Below are positions 34,162 to 42,859 of a stretch of 64,000 nt of DNA, in pieces. The translations under genes were made by a program, and so were the position numbers. The notes below the pieces were generated by a model. It made no database searches. It was not told where the DNA came from and saw nothing but the letters and a program-made list of their open reading frames with translations. This DNA is from Limivivens faecihominis. GTDB taxonomy: Bacteria > Bacillota > Clostridia > Lachnospirales > Lachnospiraceae. The DNA lies in NCBI RefSeq assembly GCF_020686945.1, contig NZ_JAJEPR010000019.1:1-64000 (forward strand), written 5' to 3'. How positions within the stretch are numbered: position 1 is the stretch's first letter; each line of letters starts with the position of its first letter.

Positions 34162-35499
34162 TTATACAGCACTTTTTTCATCTGTCCGCAACATCACCTT
34201 CGCCTCAAATTTCCCATCCTCATAAGTAAAGCTGCTTCCTCCGCCATTCTTCTCCGCGATATGCCGTACAGACTGGATGCCGATGCCGTTCCCGGGGCGT
34301 TTGGAGGACTGGAAAACGGCGTTTTTCTGCTCGATGTTTCCGTCGAAGGCGTTCGTAACCTGAATGAGAAGAAGCCGGGTATGGTGAAGGCAGATCATTA
34401 CGTCGATTTTCCGCCGGGCAACATTCGTCTTCTGGCTGGCTTCCAGAGCATTTTCCAGAAGGTTGGAGAGGACGAGGCAAAGATCGATCTCGTCGATGGC
34501 AAGCCGGGGCGGCAGATCGATTTTGGCCTGGAAGGGAATATTTTCCCGCTTTGTCAGGGCGGAATAGTAGCCGAGTACACTGTCCACTGCCTGATTTTCA
34601 CAGAAATGAAGATCCGAGTTGGGAATTTTGCTGGCTGCGTGGGAAAGGTATTCCTTGATCTTTTCCAGATCGCCGTTTTCTGCCAGGACAGACAGCTGAA
34701 GAAAATGGTGGCGGATATCGTGCCGTGCCTGACGGGCTTCCTCAATGGCGGCGCGGAGGTTATCGTAACGGGCCTGCTGGAGAGAAAGAAAGTGATTTTC
34801 CTGCTGAAGCCTTGCGTTTCGGTTTAGGCTGTCTGCCATGAGAAGAAACATGGCATAAAAAAGTACCAGAATTGCCAGAAGTACAAGACTGATGACGATA
34901 TATCCATGTAGGATCCGGCCGGTATACAGTGTGTTGCGGTATCTGGGAACCATGAAAAGATTGAGTCCGATAAAGGTCAGCGGCAGAATCCAGAAGATAT
35001 ACCAAGTCCGGGCAAAATTTTCATCGTCGATCATATTTTTTGCCGCATGGGAGGCAGGATACCAGGTAGCCAGAGCGAAGCTTAAACAGATTGCGTTGTA
35101 AAAGAGGCCGGATTTGGTCTGAAACCACAGTTCGTTTTCTGTCAGATTGAGGTTGGCAGTTGTAATGGCATTTACCGCCCGGGAAAGGCTGTTGAGGCAG
35201 GCAAAAACCGCGCAGACAGCCAGAAAAATACTGCCGGACTTCCAGATGGAGATCCGAAGCGTCTTGTGATAGAGAAACAGGAGCAGTGGCAGTAGAAGAA
35301 AAAGAACGGGTAGCGTTGAAATTTGAAAGAAACAGGACAGAAAACCGCCCGAAATACAGAGCCCCAGAAGCAGGGGAAAAAGCCAGGCTGTCAGTTTCAG
35401 AGGTTTCTGCCGCAGATAACTGCTTACCGGAAGATAAGCGAGGAACATTCCCGGAAGGATCACGGTGAGTTCCAGAAATGGGCGCAGAAACTGGTTCAT
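34162..35499 (-). CDS. GHKL sensor histidine kinase, AgrC-like
   Basis: A 445-residue membrane kinase. The N-terminal half has about six to seven hydrophobic segments. The phospho-acceptor region is ARHDIRHHFLQLS (near 255), the N box NLLENALEA and the glycine box RPGNGIGIQSV. This layout matches peptide-sensing or cell-envelope-sensing AgrC/YpdA-like kinases. It overlaps its response regulator gene by 4 bp. No AgrD-like peptide gene was found nearby, so the signal is unknown. Confidence 0.88.
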   Translation of the reverse strand: MNQFLRPFLELTVILPGMFLAYLPVSSYLRQKPLKLTAWLFPLLLGLCISGGFLSCFFQISTLPVLFLLLPLLLFLYHKTLRISIWKSGSIFLAVCAVFACLNSLSRAVNAITTANLNLTENELWFQTKSGLFYNAICLSFALATWYPASHAAKNMIDDENFARTWYIFWILPLTFIGLNLFMVPRYRNTLYTGRILHGYIVISLVLLAILVLFYAMFLLMADSLNRNARLQQENHFLSLQQARYDNLRAAIEEARQARHDIRHHFLQLSVLAENGDLEKIKEYLSHAASKIPNSDLHFCENQAVDSVLGYYSALTKRENIPFQAKIDLPPRLAIDEIDLCLVLSNLLENALEASQKTNVARRKIDVMICLHHTRLLLIQVTNAFDGNIEQKNAVFQSSKRPGNGIGIQSVRHIAEKNGGGSSFTYEDGKFEAKVMLRTDEKSAV

Positions 35500-36218
35500 G
35501 GCTGTGTCCCCCTTTGGAAAAGATAATCCATAAAAGTCTGCCGGGCATCTTTGATGAGCTTCCGGCTGACAGGAATCCGGGTTTCATCGTTCAGAAGGAA
35601 TTCCTTTCCGTCAAAATCAACGGCGTGTTCCAGATTGATGACAATGCCGCGGTTGCAGAGATAGAAACGGGGATCCACTTTTAAAAGCGAAGTAAAGGCT
35701 TCAAAGGACTGACGCGTGAGCACTTCCTTTTTCCGGGTGGTGTGAATATGGATCATATGGGAAAAATGCTCTGCAAATACGATTTTCTGGAAAGGAATCT
35801 GGACGTTACTCCCGTTCACTTTGACATCGAGATATTTTCCCGAAGATGGAATCCGGGAGAGGATCTCGTCAGTCAGCCCGGAAAGCTCTTTCTCCTCATA
35901 GGGCTTCACGAGGTAATGCATGGCTCGGACCCGGAAACCTTCCAGCGCATGATCAGTAGAGGTGGTGGTAAAGACAAGGAGGCAGTCGGAATCGAAGCTT
36001 CGAAGCTCTTTTGCCGTTTCGATTCCGTTTGCTCCCGTCATGTAAATATCCAAAAATACGACCGTAAAAGGCCGTTCTTTTGCTCCTGCAAGAAAGCTTT
36101 CTCCATTTTCATATTCAAATAAATCTGCGTGAACGCCGCGCCGGGCAAACTGTTCCGTCAGCCTGCTGCACAAAAGCTTCCGTTCACTGGCGATATCATC
36201 GACAACTGCAATTCTCAT
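35496..36218 (-). CDS. LytTR-family response regulator
   Basis: A 240-residue regulator with a receiver domain (D7/D8 acidic pocket, phospho-acceptor D57 in VFLDIYM, K104-region HYLVKPYEE) and a C-terminal LytTR DNA-binding domain (about 130-235; HFSHMIHIHT, LCNRGIVINLEHA). LytTR proteins bind paired 9-bp repeats, and such a pair lies at 36288-36316 in the divergent promoter region. It is encoded upstream of, and overlapping, its kinase. Confidence 0.92.
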   Translation of the reverse strand: MRIAVVDDIASERKLLCSRLTEQFARRGVHADLFEYENGESFLAGAKERPFTVVFLDIYMTGANGIETAKELRSFDSDCLLVFTTTSTDHALEGFRVRAMHYLVKPYEEKELSGLTDEILSRIPSSGKYLDVKVNGSNVQIPFQKIVFAEHFSHMIHIHTTRKKEVLTRQSFEAFTSLLKVDPRFYLCNRGIVINLEHAVDFDGKEFLLNDETRIPVSRKLIKDARQTFMDYLFQRGTQP

Positions 36219-36287
36219 AGTTATTCTTCCTTTATTTAAATCTGGAAACAGTATAGCACAGAATCATAAAAACGGCTATCTCTCGTT

Positions 36288-36316
36288 ACAATTCGTGCTG
36301 TTTTTTGACAGTTCGT
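36288..36316 (+). promoter_or_regulatory. Paired LytTR-type binding repeats
   Basis: ACAATTCGT (36288-36296) and ACAGTTCGT (36308-36316) are direct repeats 20 bp apart. The second fits the published AgrA/LytTR consensus fully and the first with one mismatch. They sit 10 bp upstream of the -35 of the secreted-protein gene and beside the gene for a LytTR regulator. Confidence 0.72.
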
Positions 36317-36326
36317 GACAGATGGA

Positions 36327-36354
36327 TTGAAAAAAATTCCAGCTTTTTTATAAT
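36327..36354 (+). promoter_or_regulatory. Promoter of the secreted-protein gene
   Basis: TTGAAA (36327-36332), 16-bp spacer, TATAAT (36349-36354), with start codon 30 bp downstream and the LytTR repeats immediately upstream. Confidence 0.7.
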
Positions 36355-36384
36355 AAAAGCAATAAAACAGGAAGGAGAACGACC

Positions 36385-38400
36385 ATGAAAAAAAGAACGA
36401 TGATTCTTGCGATGATCGCATTGATGTTTACAACTGGAACTGGAAAAGTACAGGCAGCAGAGGAGACTTCCGGCCTGACAATAAAACCGCTTACAGAAAA
36501 ATCGGTGGATGCAAATCCTTATATGGTAAAAAATGACGCCAATATCCATCACGACTGCTACAACACAGATACAACGGATGAAGTGCTGCCGCTGGCTATT
36601 TACCCGGAGATTCATGTTTCCTATGAAAAAGTGAATGCCAACGCTTCTCCGGCGATCTTTTTTGACTCCTACGGCCATGCGGTGGTGCCGTTCTTAGGAG
36701 GCCTCGCGATCCGTGACATCAATGCGGATGAGACGACAACTATCGGCTATTTTTCGCCCAAGCAGCAGGACGGAGGCGGCTATATGATTCAGAGCTCGTA
36801 TTCCTTTGTGGATGAGAGCAACCGGCTGGTATGCCCGACGAGCAACAACCATGTGCTTATGCTGAAAACGATGGATGAAGAGGAAAATGTGCTTCCGGAG
36901 TTTGAAAAAGTGCTGGACATTGATATCAAAGCCGTAGCGGAGGCAGCTCTCGGAAAGACTTTGGATCAGAATTTACTCTCGGTTGTCTTTGATTATGACG
37001 GAAATCTCTGGTTTGCCACCGGCGGCTTCCGCATTTATCCGGACCGGCAGCAGCAGGGAACCTTGGGATATATTTCCCGGACAGCCATCAATGCCATTTT
37101 AAATGGAGAAGAGACCGATCTATCAGAGGCAGTATTCGTATATGAGCTGACTCCCGGGGAAGGCGCAGAAAATGGAATTGCGGCCTCCAAAGACGGAGCT
37201 GTGATCCTGACCAACCAGAACTGTTATCTGATGCAGGCGGATAACGGGGTAAAAAAGGTCTGGGAGACGCCTTATGAGAGCGTCGGAGCAAAAGACAGTG
37301 CAGAAGGTGATGCGACTACCGGCGGCGGACTGGCCTGGGGCAGCGGCTGTTCTCCTTCTCTGACCAAAGATCTGGTGATGTTTACCGATAATCAGAATCC
37401 GGTAAATCTTCTTGCGCTGGATATGAAGACGGGGGAAGTGGTAGCCAGCCTTCCCGTGATCGATGAACTTCCGGAGGGAACACAGGTTTCTGTGGAAAAT
37501 TCTGCCATCGTATACGATGACGGAGCGGGAACCGTGAGCACCATCGTCTGCAACTGGTTTGGAGCGGGCAGTGCCAAACTTGCGGAGGCAGACAACGATT
37601 CTTCCGTACAGAGCTATGAAAATATTTACGATGTGAACTGGCTGAGACAGGGAAACAAAATGATTATGCCGGGTGTGGAGCGCGTCGATACGGTAAAAAC
37701 AGAGGATGGCTATGAGATGAAGAGCATCTGGTGCAGAAGTGATCTGGCGGACACTTCCATCTTGAAGCTTTCTACGGCAACAGGTTATGTTTACGGCTAT
37801 GTTCAGGATCTGGAAACCGGTATGTGGCAGTATATCATCCTGGATTTTGAGACCGGCGAGACGGTATTTACCATGGATGTCGCCAATAAGCCCGGCTATA
37901 ACAATATGGCGATCGGTATGTATGCGGGAAACAGCGGAAACGCCCTTTATTGTCCGACGGGGTATCTGGAGCTCTTAAGACTTCAGGATCGTTTCGTTTA
38001 TCTGCCGGAAATGCCATACCGTGAAGTGGATCTCGATCAGGCCATGCGGAATGTGCTGAGCCAGGAAACGTTTGAAGCGGACGGCGGAGAAGGAACGGTT
38101 GCCAGCTGGCTGAATACGGTGACGGTGGAAAATGTCCATCCGAATACGACAGTGGCTCTTCGGATGAAGGGACTTTCCGGAAGCGAGGATGCAATGAAAC
38201 TCTATGCATATAATACAGAGGGTACATTAGCGGAAGTTCCGGCTGATCTGTGGCACATTCAGACAGAGAGCGGAGAGACTCCGGAGACCCTTTCCGAGGA
38301 TGTGCTCTATGAAGTACATGTTACCGTAGAGGATGGCGGCGCCTTCGATCTCAGCGAAACGGAAAAAGAGATCAAGGTATCAGCTGTTCTCGGAAATTAA
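36385..38400 (+). CDS. Large secreted protein, propeller-like, unknown function
   Basis: A 671-residue protein with a signal peptide cut probably after KVQA (residue 24). There is no lipobox or LPxTG anchor. The mature part shows repeated strand-turn units with WFATGG, EVVASLPVID and QYIILDFETGETVF, suggesting a beta-propeller of the PQQ/WD type (about 60-560) and a smaller C-terminal beta domain. I do not recognise the family. The GGAAGGAG ribosome site is strong. It is divergent from the LytTR system and lies upstream of the holin and amidase genes. Confidence 0.75.
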   Translation: MKKRTMILAMIALMFTTGTGKVQAAEETSGLTIKPLTEKSVDANPYMVKNDANIHHDCYNTDTTDEVLPLAIYPEIHVSYEKVNANASPAIFFDSYGHAVVPFLGGLAIRDINADETTTIGYFSPKQQDGGGYMIQSSYSFVDESNRLVCPTSNNHVLMLKTMDEEENVLPEFEKVLDIDIKAVAEAALGKTLDQNLLSVVFDYDGNLWFATGGFRIYPDRQQQGTLGYISRTAINAILNGEETDLSEAVFVYELTPGEGAENGIAASKDGAVILTNQNCYLMQADNGVKKVWETPYESVGAKDSAEGDATTGGGLAWGSGCSPSLTKDLVMFTDNQNPVNLLALDMKTGEVVASLPVIDELPEGTQVSVENSAIVYDDGAGTVSTIVCNWFGAGSAKLAEADNDSSVQSYENIYDVNWLRQGNKMIMPGVERVDTVKTEDGYEMKSIWCRSDLADTSILKLSTATGYVYGYVQDLETGMWQYIILDFETGETVFTMDVANKPGYNNMAIGMYAGNSGNALYCPTGYLELLRLQDRFVYLPEMPYREVDLDQAMRNVLSQETFEADGGEGTVASWLNTVTVENVHPNTTVALRMKGLSGSEDAMKLYAYNTEGTLAEVPADLWHIQTESGETPETLSEDVLYEVHVTVEDGGAFDLSETEKEIKVSAVLGN

Positions 38401-38476
38401 AGTAAAAACCACACGAAACCCCAGCCCTGCCGCTACATATATTATTATGGAAGGATTTATTAAAGAAAGCGGGGGT

Positions 38477-38935
38477 ATGACGGTGAAGGCGATGGACACA
38501 TACAATGCTCTTATGGGCGGTGTCGTGGCTGTTCTGACCTACGTTTTTGGGAAACATTGGATGCTTTTCGCGTTGTTTCTGGCCTTTAATGTGGCGGACT
38601 GGGTGACCGGGTGGATGAAGAGCCGTATCGCCCACAAGGAAAATTCGGAAGCCGGCTGGAAAGGTGTTCTGAAAAAACTGGGGTACTGGCTGATGATTGC
38701 GGTAGCTTTCGGCGCAGGAGCCGTATTTATCGAGATCGGAAAAACGATTCATGTGGACCTGGGGATGACCACGCTGCTGGGCTGGTTTGTGCTGGCATCC
38801 CTTCTGGTAAATGAAATCCGCTCGATCTGCGAGAACTTCGTGGAAGCGGGCTTTCAGGTGCCGGAGATTCTGGTAAAAGGATTGGAAGTAGCAAGAAAAA
38901 AGGTAAATAAGACCAGCGATACAGAGGACGAGTGA
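38477..38935 (+). CDS. Phage-type holin family protein
   Basis: A membrane protein of the toxin-secretion/phage-lysis holin family (about 150 aa). It has hydrophobic segments VVAVLTYVFGKHWMLFALF and two further ones around LMIAVAFGAGAVF and GWFVLASLL, with the family motif NVADWVTGWMKS. The start is uncertain: ATG 38477 and GTG 38483 (after GGGGG) are both possible, and ATG 38447 has no ribosome site. It precedes an amidase gene, as in lysis cassettes, but no phage structural genes are near. Confidence 0.85.
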   Translation: MTVKAMDTYNALMGGVVAVLTYVFGKHWMLFALFLAFNVADWVTGWMKSRIAHKENSEAGWKGVLKKLGYWLMIAVAFGAGAVFIEIGKTIHVDLGMTTLLGWFVLASLLVNEIRSICENFVEAGFQVPEILVKGLEVARKKVNKTSDTEDE

Positions 38936-38974
38936 TCGTCCTCTTTCAATTTATATAAGAAAGGATTGTTCAGA

Positions 38975-39694
38975 ATGGGAAATTTGACTGTCAAAAAGAA
39001 TTATCTCACAAATAATCGCTGCTACCAGCGGGGAGAAACCTGCGAGAAAATCGGTATCCAGATCCACACGATCGGCACCGGACAGGGGACGGCCGCAAGT
39101 GTGGCGGCTTACTGGAATCAGCCTGCGGTATCGGCCTGCGTTCACTATGTCTGCGACGCGGATGTTCCCGGATATGTGCTGCAGCTTCTGCCGGAAACGT
39201 ACCGCTCCTGGGCGGACGCCGCCTGGGGAAACAATAACCTGATTTCCATTGAGATCTGCGAGTCGGACCATATTTCGTATACCGGAGGCGCCAACTATAT
39301 CATTAAAAATGAAGCCGGATTCAAAGCAGATATTCTGCGCGGCTATCACACAACGGTTCAGCTCTGTGCAAAAATCTGCAAAGAACGAGGCTGGAATCCA
39401 CTGACGAAACTTGGTAACGGAATGCCTCTGATTTCCTCTCACAATGAAGGCCGCCTGGCAGGCCTCTCCTCCGGCCATGTGGACCCGGACCATGTCTGGT
39501 CCCGTCTCGGTCTGACGATGGATGGTTTCCGAAAAGATGTAAAAGCAGCGATGCTTCCGGAAAGCCGCCCGACCTTTAAACAGGGAAAAAGGTACCGCAT
39601 GACCACAACGATGGCCCTTCGAACGGAACCCAAAGCCTCCGCTCCGCTGGTCCAATACGACACGATTCCGGAAGAGAAGCGGCGTTACTTCTGA
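38975..39694 (+). CDS. N-acetylmuramoyl-L-alanine amidase with truncated SH3 tail
   Basis: A cytoplasmically started, signal-less amidase_2-type endolysin (239 aa), expected to cleave the stem peptide from muramic acid. Zinc-site candidates are the histidine in VHYVCDADVPG, HTTVQLC and the GHVDPDHVW block. After about residue 205 an SH3b domain begins (YRMTTTMALRTEPKASAP) but is cut by a TGA at 39692-39694; the same frame continues with SH3-like sequence. The catalytic domain is intact. AAAGGA precedes the start. The holin gene is 39 bp upstream. Confidence 0.85.
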   Translation: MGNLTVKKNYLTNNRCYQRGETCEKIGIQIHTIGTGQGTAASVAAYWNQPAVSACVHYVCDADVPGYVLQLLPETYRSWADAAWGNNNLISIEICESDHISYTGGANYIIKNEAGFKADILRGYHTTVQLCAKICKERGWNPLTKLGNGMPLISSHNEGRLAGLSSGHVDPDHVWSRLGLTMDGFRKDVKAAMLPESRPTFKQGKRYRMTTTMALRTEPKASAPLVQYDTIPEEKRRYF

Positions 39695-39847
39695 CGTGGC
39701 TCTTCCGGCGAAGCCCTGATCCAAAAAGGCACGGTCGATAAATGCCTTGGCGAACAGGCAATCAGCAGCAGAGGTGTTTATATGAAAATCACCCGCGGCT
39801 GGATTCTGGCCCGGTATCGCGGGAAAAACAGAGTGAAAAAAGTTTAG
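39695..39847 (+). pseudogene. In-frame remainder of the amidase SH3 domain
   Basis: Directly after the TGA the same frame reads 50 codons to TAG, including GEALIQKGTVDKCLGEQ and TRGWILARYRGKNR. This is the second half of an SH3b cell-wall-binding domain. A single nonsense change therefore explains the truncation. Stop-codon read-through or sequencing error are alternatives. Confidence 0.75.
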
Positions 39848-39942
39848 GAAAAGTTTAACCCTCCCCTATAGATTTCTTCCCTCCCATATACTACAATAAA
39901 AATACCCCGGCAATCGGCCGGCGGACAGTGAGGAGGGAGCTT

Positions 39943-40882
39943 ATGAAAAAGCACACGGTTCGGAAACGGATTTTTATTTCACATGCCATGATGATCCTGG
40001 TGACGATATTTTTTATGTTTTTGGTAAATCTTGGGATTGTGAAGATATATTGGGAGAGAATGGAACAGGAGTGGCAGTTTTCCATGGAAACTATGGCAGA
40101 TACCGCCAGTGTGGAGGAGCTTTTGAAGGAATGGACTCTTCATCAGAGGTCTTTCTATATGCTTCTGGCGGCGGATGTTCTGATCTGCATCGGCGTGCTG
40201 ATTCTGGTCAGTCTGTTTTTCTCCAGAGAGCTGGTCAGCTATATTATGAAACCGATGGAAGCGCTGGAAAAAGGCGTGCGGCGGATTCAGGATAACGTGC
40301 TGACGGAGGAGATTGTCTATGAGGGGGATGCGGAATTTGAGGAGATCTGTGATACCTTCAATGAGATGCAGGCTCATATTCTGGCGGAGCAGGAGAAGAA
40401 CCGGAAATATGAAAAAGCCCGGACGGAGATGGTGGCCGGGCTTTCCCACGATCTTAGAACGCCCCTTACGGCGGTGCGCGGAACCGTGAAAGCTCTGATG
40501 GACGGCATCGTAAAGGTGCCGGAGCAGCAGGAAAAATTTCTTCGGACCGCTTACCGGCGGACCGGGGATATGGACGTATTGCTGAACCAGCTTTTTTACC
40601 TGTCGAAGCTGGAGACCGGAAATATGCCCCTGCATCTAAAAAACATCGATTTGGCCCATTTTATCCGAAGTTATGGGGAAGGCAAGAGAGAAAGTCTCGA
40701 TCCGGAAAAAATAAAGCTTTCTGTTTCCGTGGAAAATGCAGAAGGCCAGGTGGAAGCCGACCCGGAACAGCTCCACAGTTATGGTCCACATCAACCGCAT
40801 CCGCGAGAAAATCGAGGATGACAGCAGAAATCCGAAGATTCTGGAGACCGTCTGGGGCGCCGGGTATCGGCTTAACAAATAA
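39943..40882 (+). pseudogene. Histidine kinase fused by deletion to a response-regulator tail
   Basis: The 5' part is a kinase: two membrane segments, a HAMP-like linker and the HisKA motif GLSHDLRTPLTAVRG, stopping at ADPEQLH just before the ATPase domain. From about 40775, in the +1 frame, sequence reads TVMVHINRIREKIEDD... and TVWGAGYRL, the end of an OmpR-type winged helix. A deletion removed the kinase ATPase domain, the receiver and most of the DNA-binding domain. The kinase frame ends at 40821. A strong AGGAGGG site remains, so a truncated kinase could still be made. Confidence 0.85.
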
Positions 40883-40908
40883 AGTATTTAAAATCTGTTT
40901 AGAAAATC

Positions 40909-40965
40909 ACCTCCTGTTTGTTTAATGCGGACTGCTATGCTTTCTGTAGAAAATGAACAGGAGGT
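40909..40965 (+). promoter_or_regulatory. Hairpin that sequesters the DUF368 ribosome site
   Basis: ACCTCCTGTT (40909-40918) pairs perfectly with AACAGGAGGT (40956-40965), which contains the AGGAGG site of the next gene; weak pairing extends outward. The stem is followed by T5, so it could also act as a terminator. It would couple translation or read-through of the gene to unfolding. Confidence 0.65.
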
Positions 40966-40972
40966 TTTTCAT

Positions 40973-41839
40973 ATGTTAAGAGAAGGATTCAATGGATTTT
41001 GTATGGCGCTGGCGGACAGTGTTCCGGGGGTATCCGGAGGAACGGTAGCCTTTATCCTGGGCTTTTATGACCGCTTCATCGGTTCCATCCACAATGTGGT
41101 GTTTGGTAAACGAAAGGATAAAATGACGGTTCTTCGTTATCTCGTGAAGCTGGGAGTCGGCTGGGCAGTCGGAATGGTTCTGGCGGTGTTGATTTTATCT
41201 TCCCTGTTTGACAGCCACATCTATACCGTCAGTTCCCTGTTTATCGGCTTTATCGCCGGTTCCATTCCGCTGATTATTTTAGAAGAAAAGGAAAGCTTTC
41301 GTCCCTTTGTAAAAGGCCTTCCTTTCTGTCTGGCAGGAATCCTTGTGGTAGCAGGAATCACCTGGCTGAACGGCAGAATCGGAAACGCAGCCATGGATCT
41401 GGGGCAGTTTTCTTTTGGTCTTGGAATCCGGCTGTTTTTCATCGGAATGTTTGCGATCTCAGCGATGTTTCTTCCGGGAATTTCCGGTTCCACCCTGCTT
41501 TTGATCTTCGGAGCTTATATTCCGGTAATCACTGCGGTAAAAGGTTTTCTGGGACTACATTTTGTTTATTTTCCGAGTCTGATGTTTTTCGGCCTGGGTG
41601 TTCTCACAGGAGCAGCCACGGTGGTAAAAGGAATCAAGGTCTGCCTGGAAAAGTTCCGCACCCAGTCGGTGTATGCGATTCTTGGAATGATGATCGGTTC
41701 TTTTTATTCCATCGTTCAGGGGCCGACCACTCTGGATGTTCCTCAGAAGGCGATGAATCATAATCTTTTTAATCCCATCGCCCTTGTCATCGGCCTGGCT
41801 CTGGTTCTGGGACTCCAGAAAATGAAAATGAGAAAATAG
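40973..41839 (+). CDS. DUF368 membrane protein (PopT-type polyprenyl-phosphate transporter)
   Basis: A 288-residue protein with about eight membrane segments and the family hallmarks ALADSVPGVSGGTVAFILGFY near the N-terminus and FLPGISGSTLLLIFGAY in the second half. DUF368 members have been shown to recycle undecaprenyl phosphate across the membrane in other bacteria, and the same role is expected here. ATG 40973 follows AGGAGG, which lies in a perfect 10-bp stem. Confidence 0.9.
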   Translation: MLREGFNGFCMALADSVPGVSGGTVAFILGFYDRFIGSIHNVVFGKRKDKMTVLRYLVKLGVGWAVGMVLAVLILSSLFDSHIYTVSSLFIGFIAGSIPLIILEEKESFRPFVKGLPFCLAGILVVAGITWLNGRIGNAAMDLGQFSFGLGIRLFFIGMFAISAMFLPGISGSTLLLIFGAYIPVITAVKGFLGLHFVYFPSLMFFGLGVLTGAATVVKGIKVCLEKFRTQSVYAILGMMIGSFYSIVQGPTTLDVPQKAMNHNLFNPIALVIGLALVLGLQKMKMRK

Positions 41840-41898
41840 CTGTCCTTTTCCCCGGAAATAAGGTATGATAGAAAAAAAGCAGACGAAGGGGATCGGAT

Positions 41899-42777
41899 AT
41901 GGATTTGAGAGTATTGCGCTATTTTTTGACCGTGGCCAGGGAGCAGAGTTTTACAAAAGCGGCAGAACAGCTGAATATCACCCAGCCTACGCTCTCGAGG
42001 CAGCTGGCGGCTCTGGAGGACGAGCTGGGAGCGAAGCTTTTTGACAGGGGCGGGCGCTCCATCACCCTCACCAACGAGGGGGTGCTGCTGAAAAGACGGG
42101 CCCTGGAGATCGTCGATCTGGAAGATAAGATCGTCAGCGAGTTCAAGGGAAACAGCGAATCCATAGAGGGCAAAATTGCGATCGGCTGCGGGGAATTTAT
42201 GGCAGTGGAGACTCTGGCGAAGATCTGCAAAAGATACAGGGAAAAATATCCGCTGGTCCAGTTTGCCCTCCATACGGGAACGGCGGATGCGATCCTGGAC
42301 CGGATGAACAAAGGTTTGATTGACATCGGGCTTTTTCTGGAGCCCGTGAGCACGGAGGGAATGGACTATATCCGGATACAGGGGAGCGACCATTGGGTAG
42401 TGACCATGCGGGCGGACGATCCTCTGGCAGCAAAGGAATTTATCACGAAGAAAGACCTTTTAGGGCTGCCCCTCATCCTGCCGGAGCGCACCAACGTGCA
42501 GAGTGAGCTGGCCAACTGGTTCGGAAAAGATTTCAGCAGGCTGAATATTGTTTTTACCAGTAATCTTGGCACCAACGCTGGAATTATGGCGGTGAATGGC
42601 CTGGGCTATCCGGTCTCCATCGAAGGAGCGGAGAGATACTGGCGGGAAGATCTGGTAGTCCAGCGGCGGCTTTCACCCAAGATCGAGACCAGCACGGTCA
42701 TTGCCTGGAAACGAAATCTCCCCTATTCGCCGGCTGTTAATCGCTTTATTGAGGAGATAAATGCCTGGGAAGCATAG
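41899..42777 (+). CDS. LysR family transcriptional regulator
   Basis: A 292-residue LysR regulator: N-terminal winged helix (LRYFLTVAREQSFTKAAEQL, TLSRQLAALEDELGAKLFDR) and a C-terminal periplasmic-binding-like effector domain. It lies upstream of, and in the same direction as, a flavodoxin and a carboxymuconolactone decarboxylase gene. A promoter with an 11-bp inverted repeat separates them (42790-42834), so it probably controls those genes. Confidence 0.93.
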   Translation: MDLRVLRYFLTVAREQSFTKAAEQLNITQPTLSRQLAALEDELGAKLFDRGGRSITLTNEGVLLKRRALEIVDLEDKIVSEFKGNSESIEGKIAIGCGEFMAVETLAKICKRYREKYPLVQFALHTGTADAILDRMNKGLIDIGLFLEPVSTEGMDYIRIQGSDHWVVTMRADDPLAAKEFITKKDLLGLPLILPERTNVQSELANWFGKDFSRLNIVFTSNLGTNAGIMAVNGLGYPVSIEGAERYWREDLVVQRRLSPKIETSTVIAWKRNLPYSPAVNRFIEEINAWEA

Positions 42778-42789
42778 AACGCTTTGCAA

Positions 42790-42834
42790 TATAAGTATTA
42801 GACATAAGCAGCAGGGCGTTTTATAATACTTATA
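42790..42834 (+). promoter_or_regulatory. Flavodoxin promoter bracketed by an 11-bp inverted repeat
   Basis: TAGACA (42799-42804), 17-bp spacer, TATAAT (42822-42827). TATAAGTATTA (42790-42800) and its exact reverse complement (42824-42834) overlap the two ends of the promoter. This would suit a LysR or other dimeric regulator. Confidence 0.65.
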
Positions 42835-42859
42835 AGAAAAATTTTTGGAGGTGTTATCT

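Noticed and set aside
39692..39694. TGA as a selenocysteine codon in the amidase
   Set aside because: It lies in an SH3 domain with no redox role, and no SECIS-like hairpin is evident directly after it. A nonsense change is simpler.
36385..39847. Prophage containing the holin and amidase
   Set aside because: No capsid, tail, terminase, integrase or phage repressor genes are nearby; only the two lysis-type genes are present.
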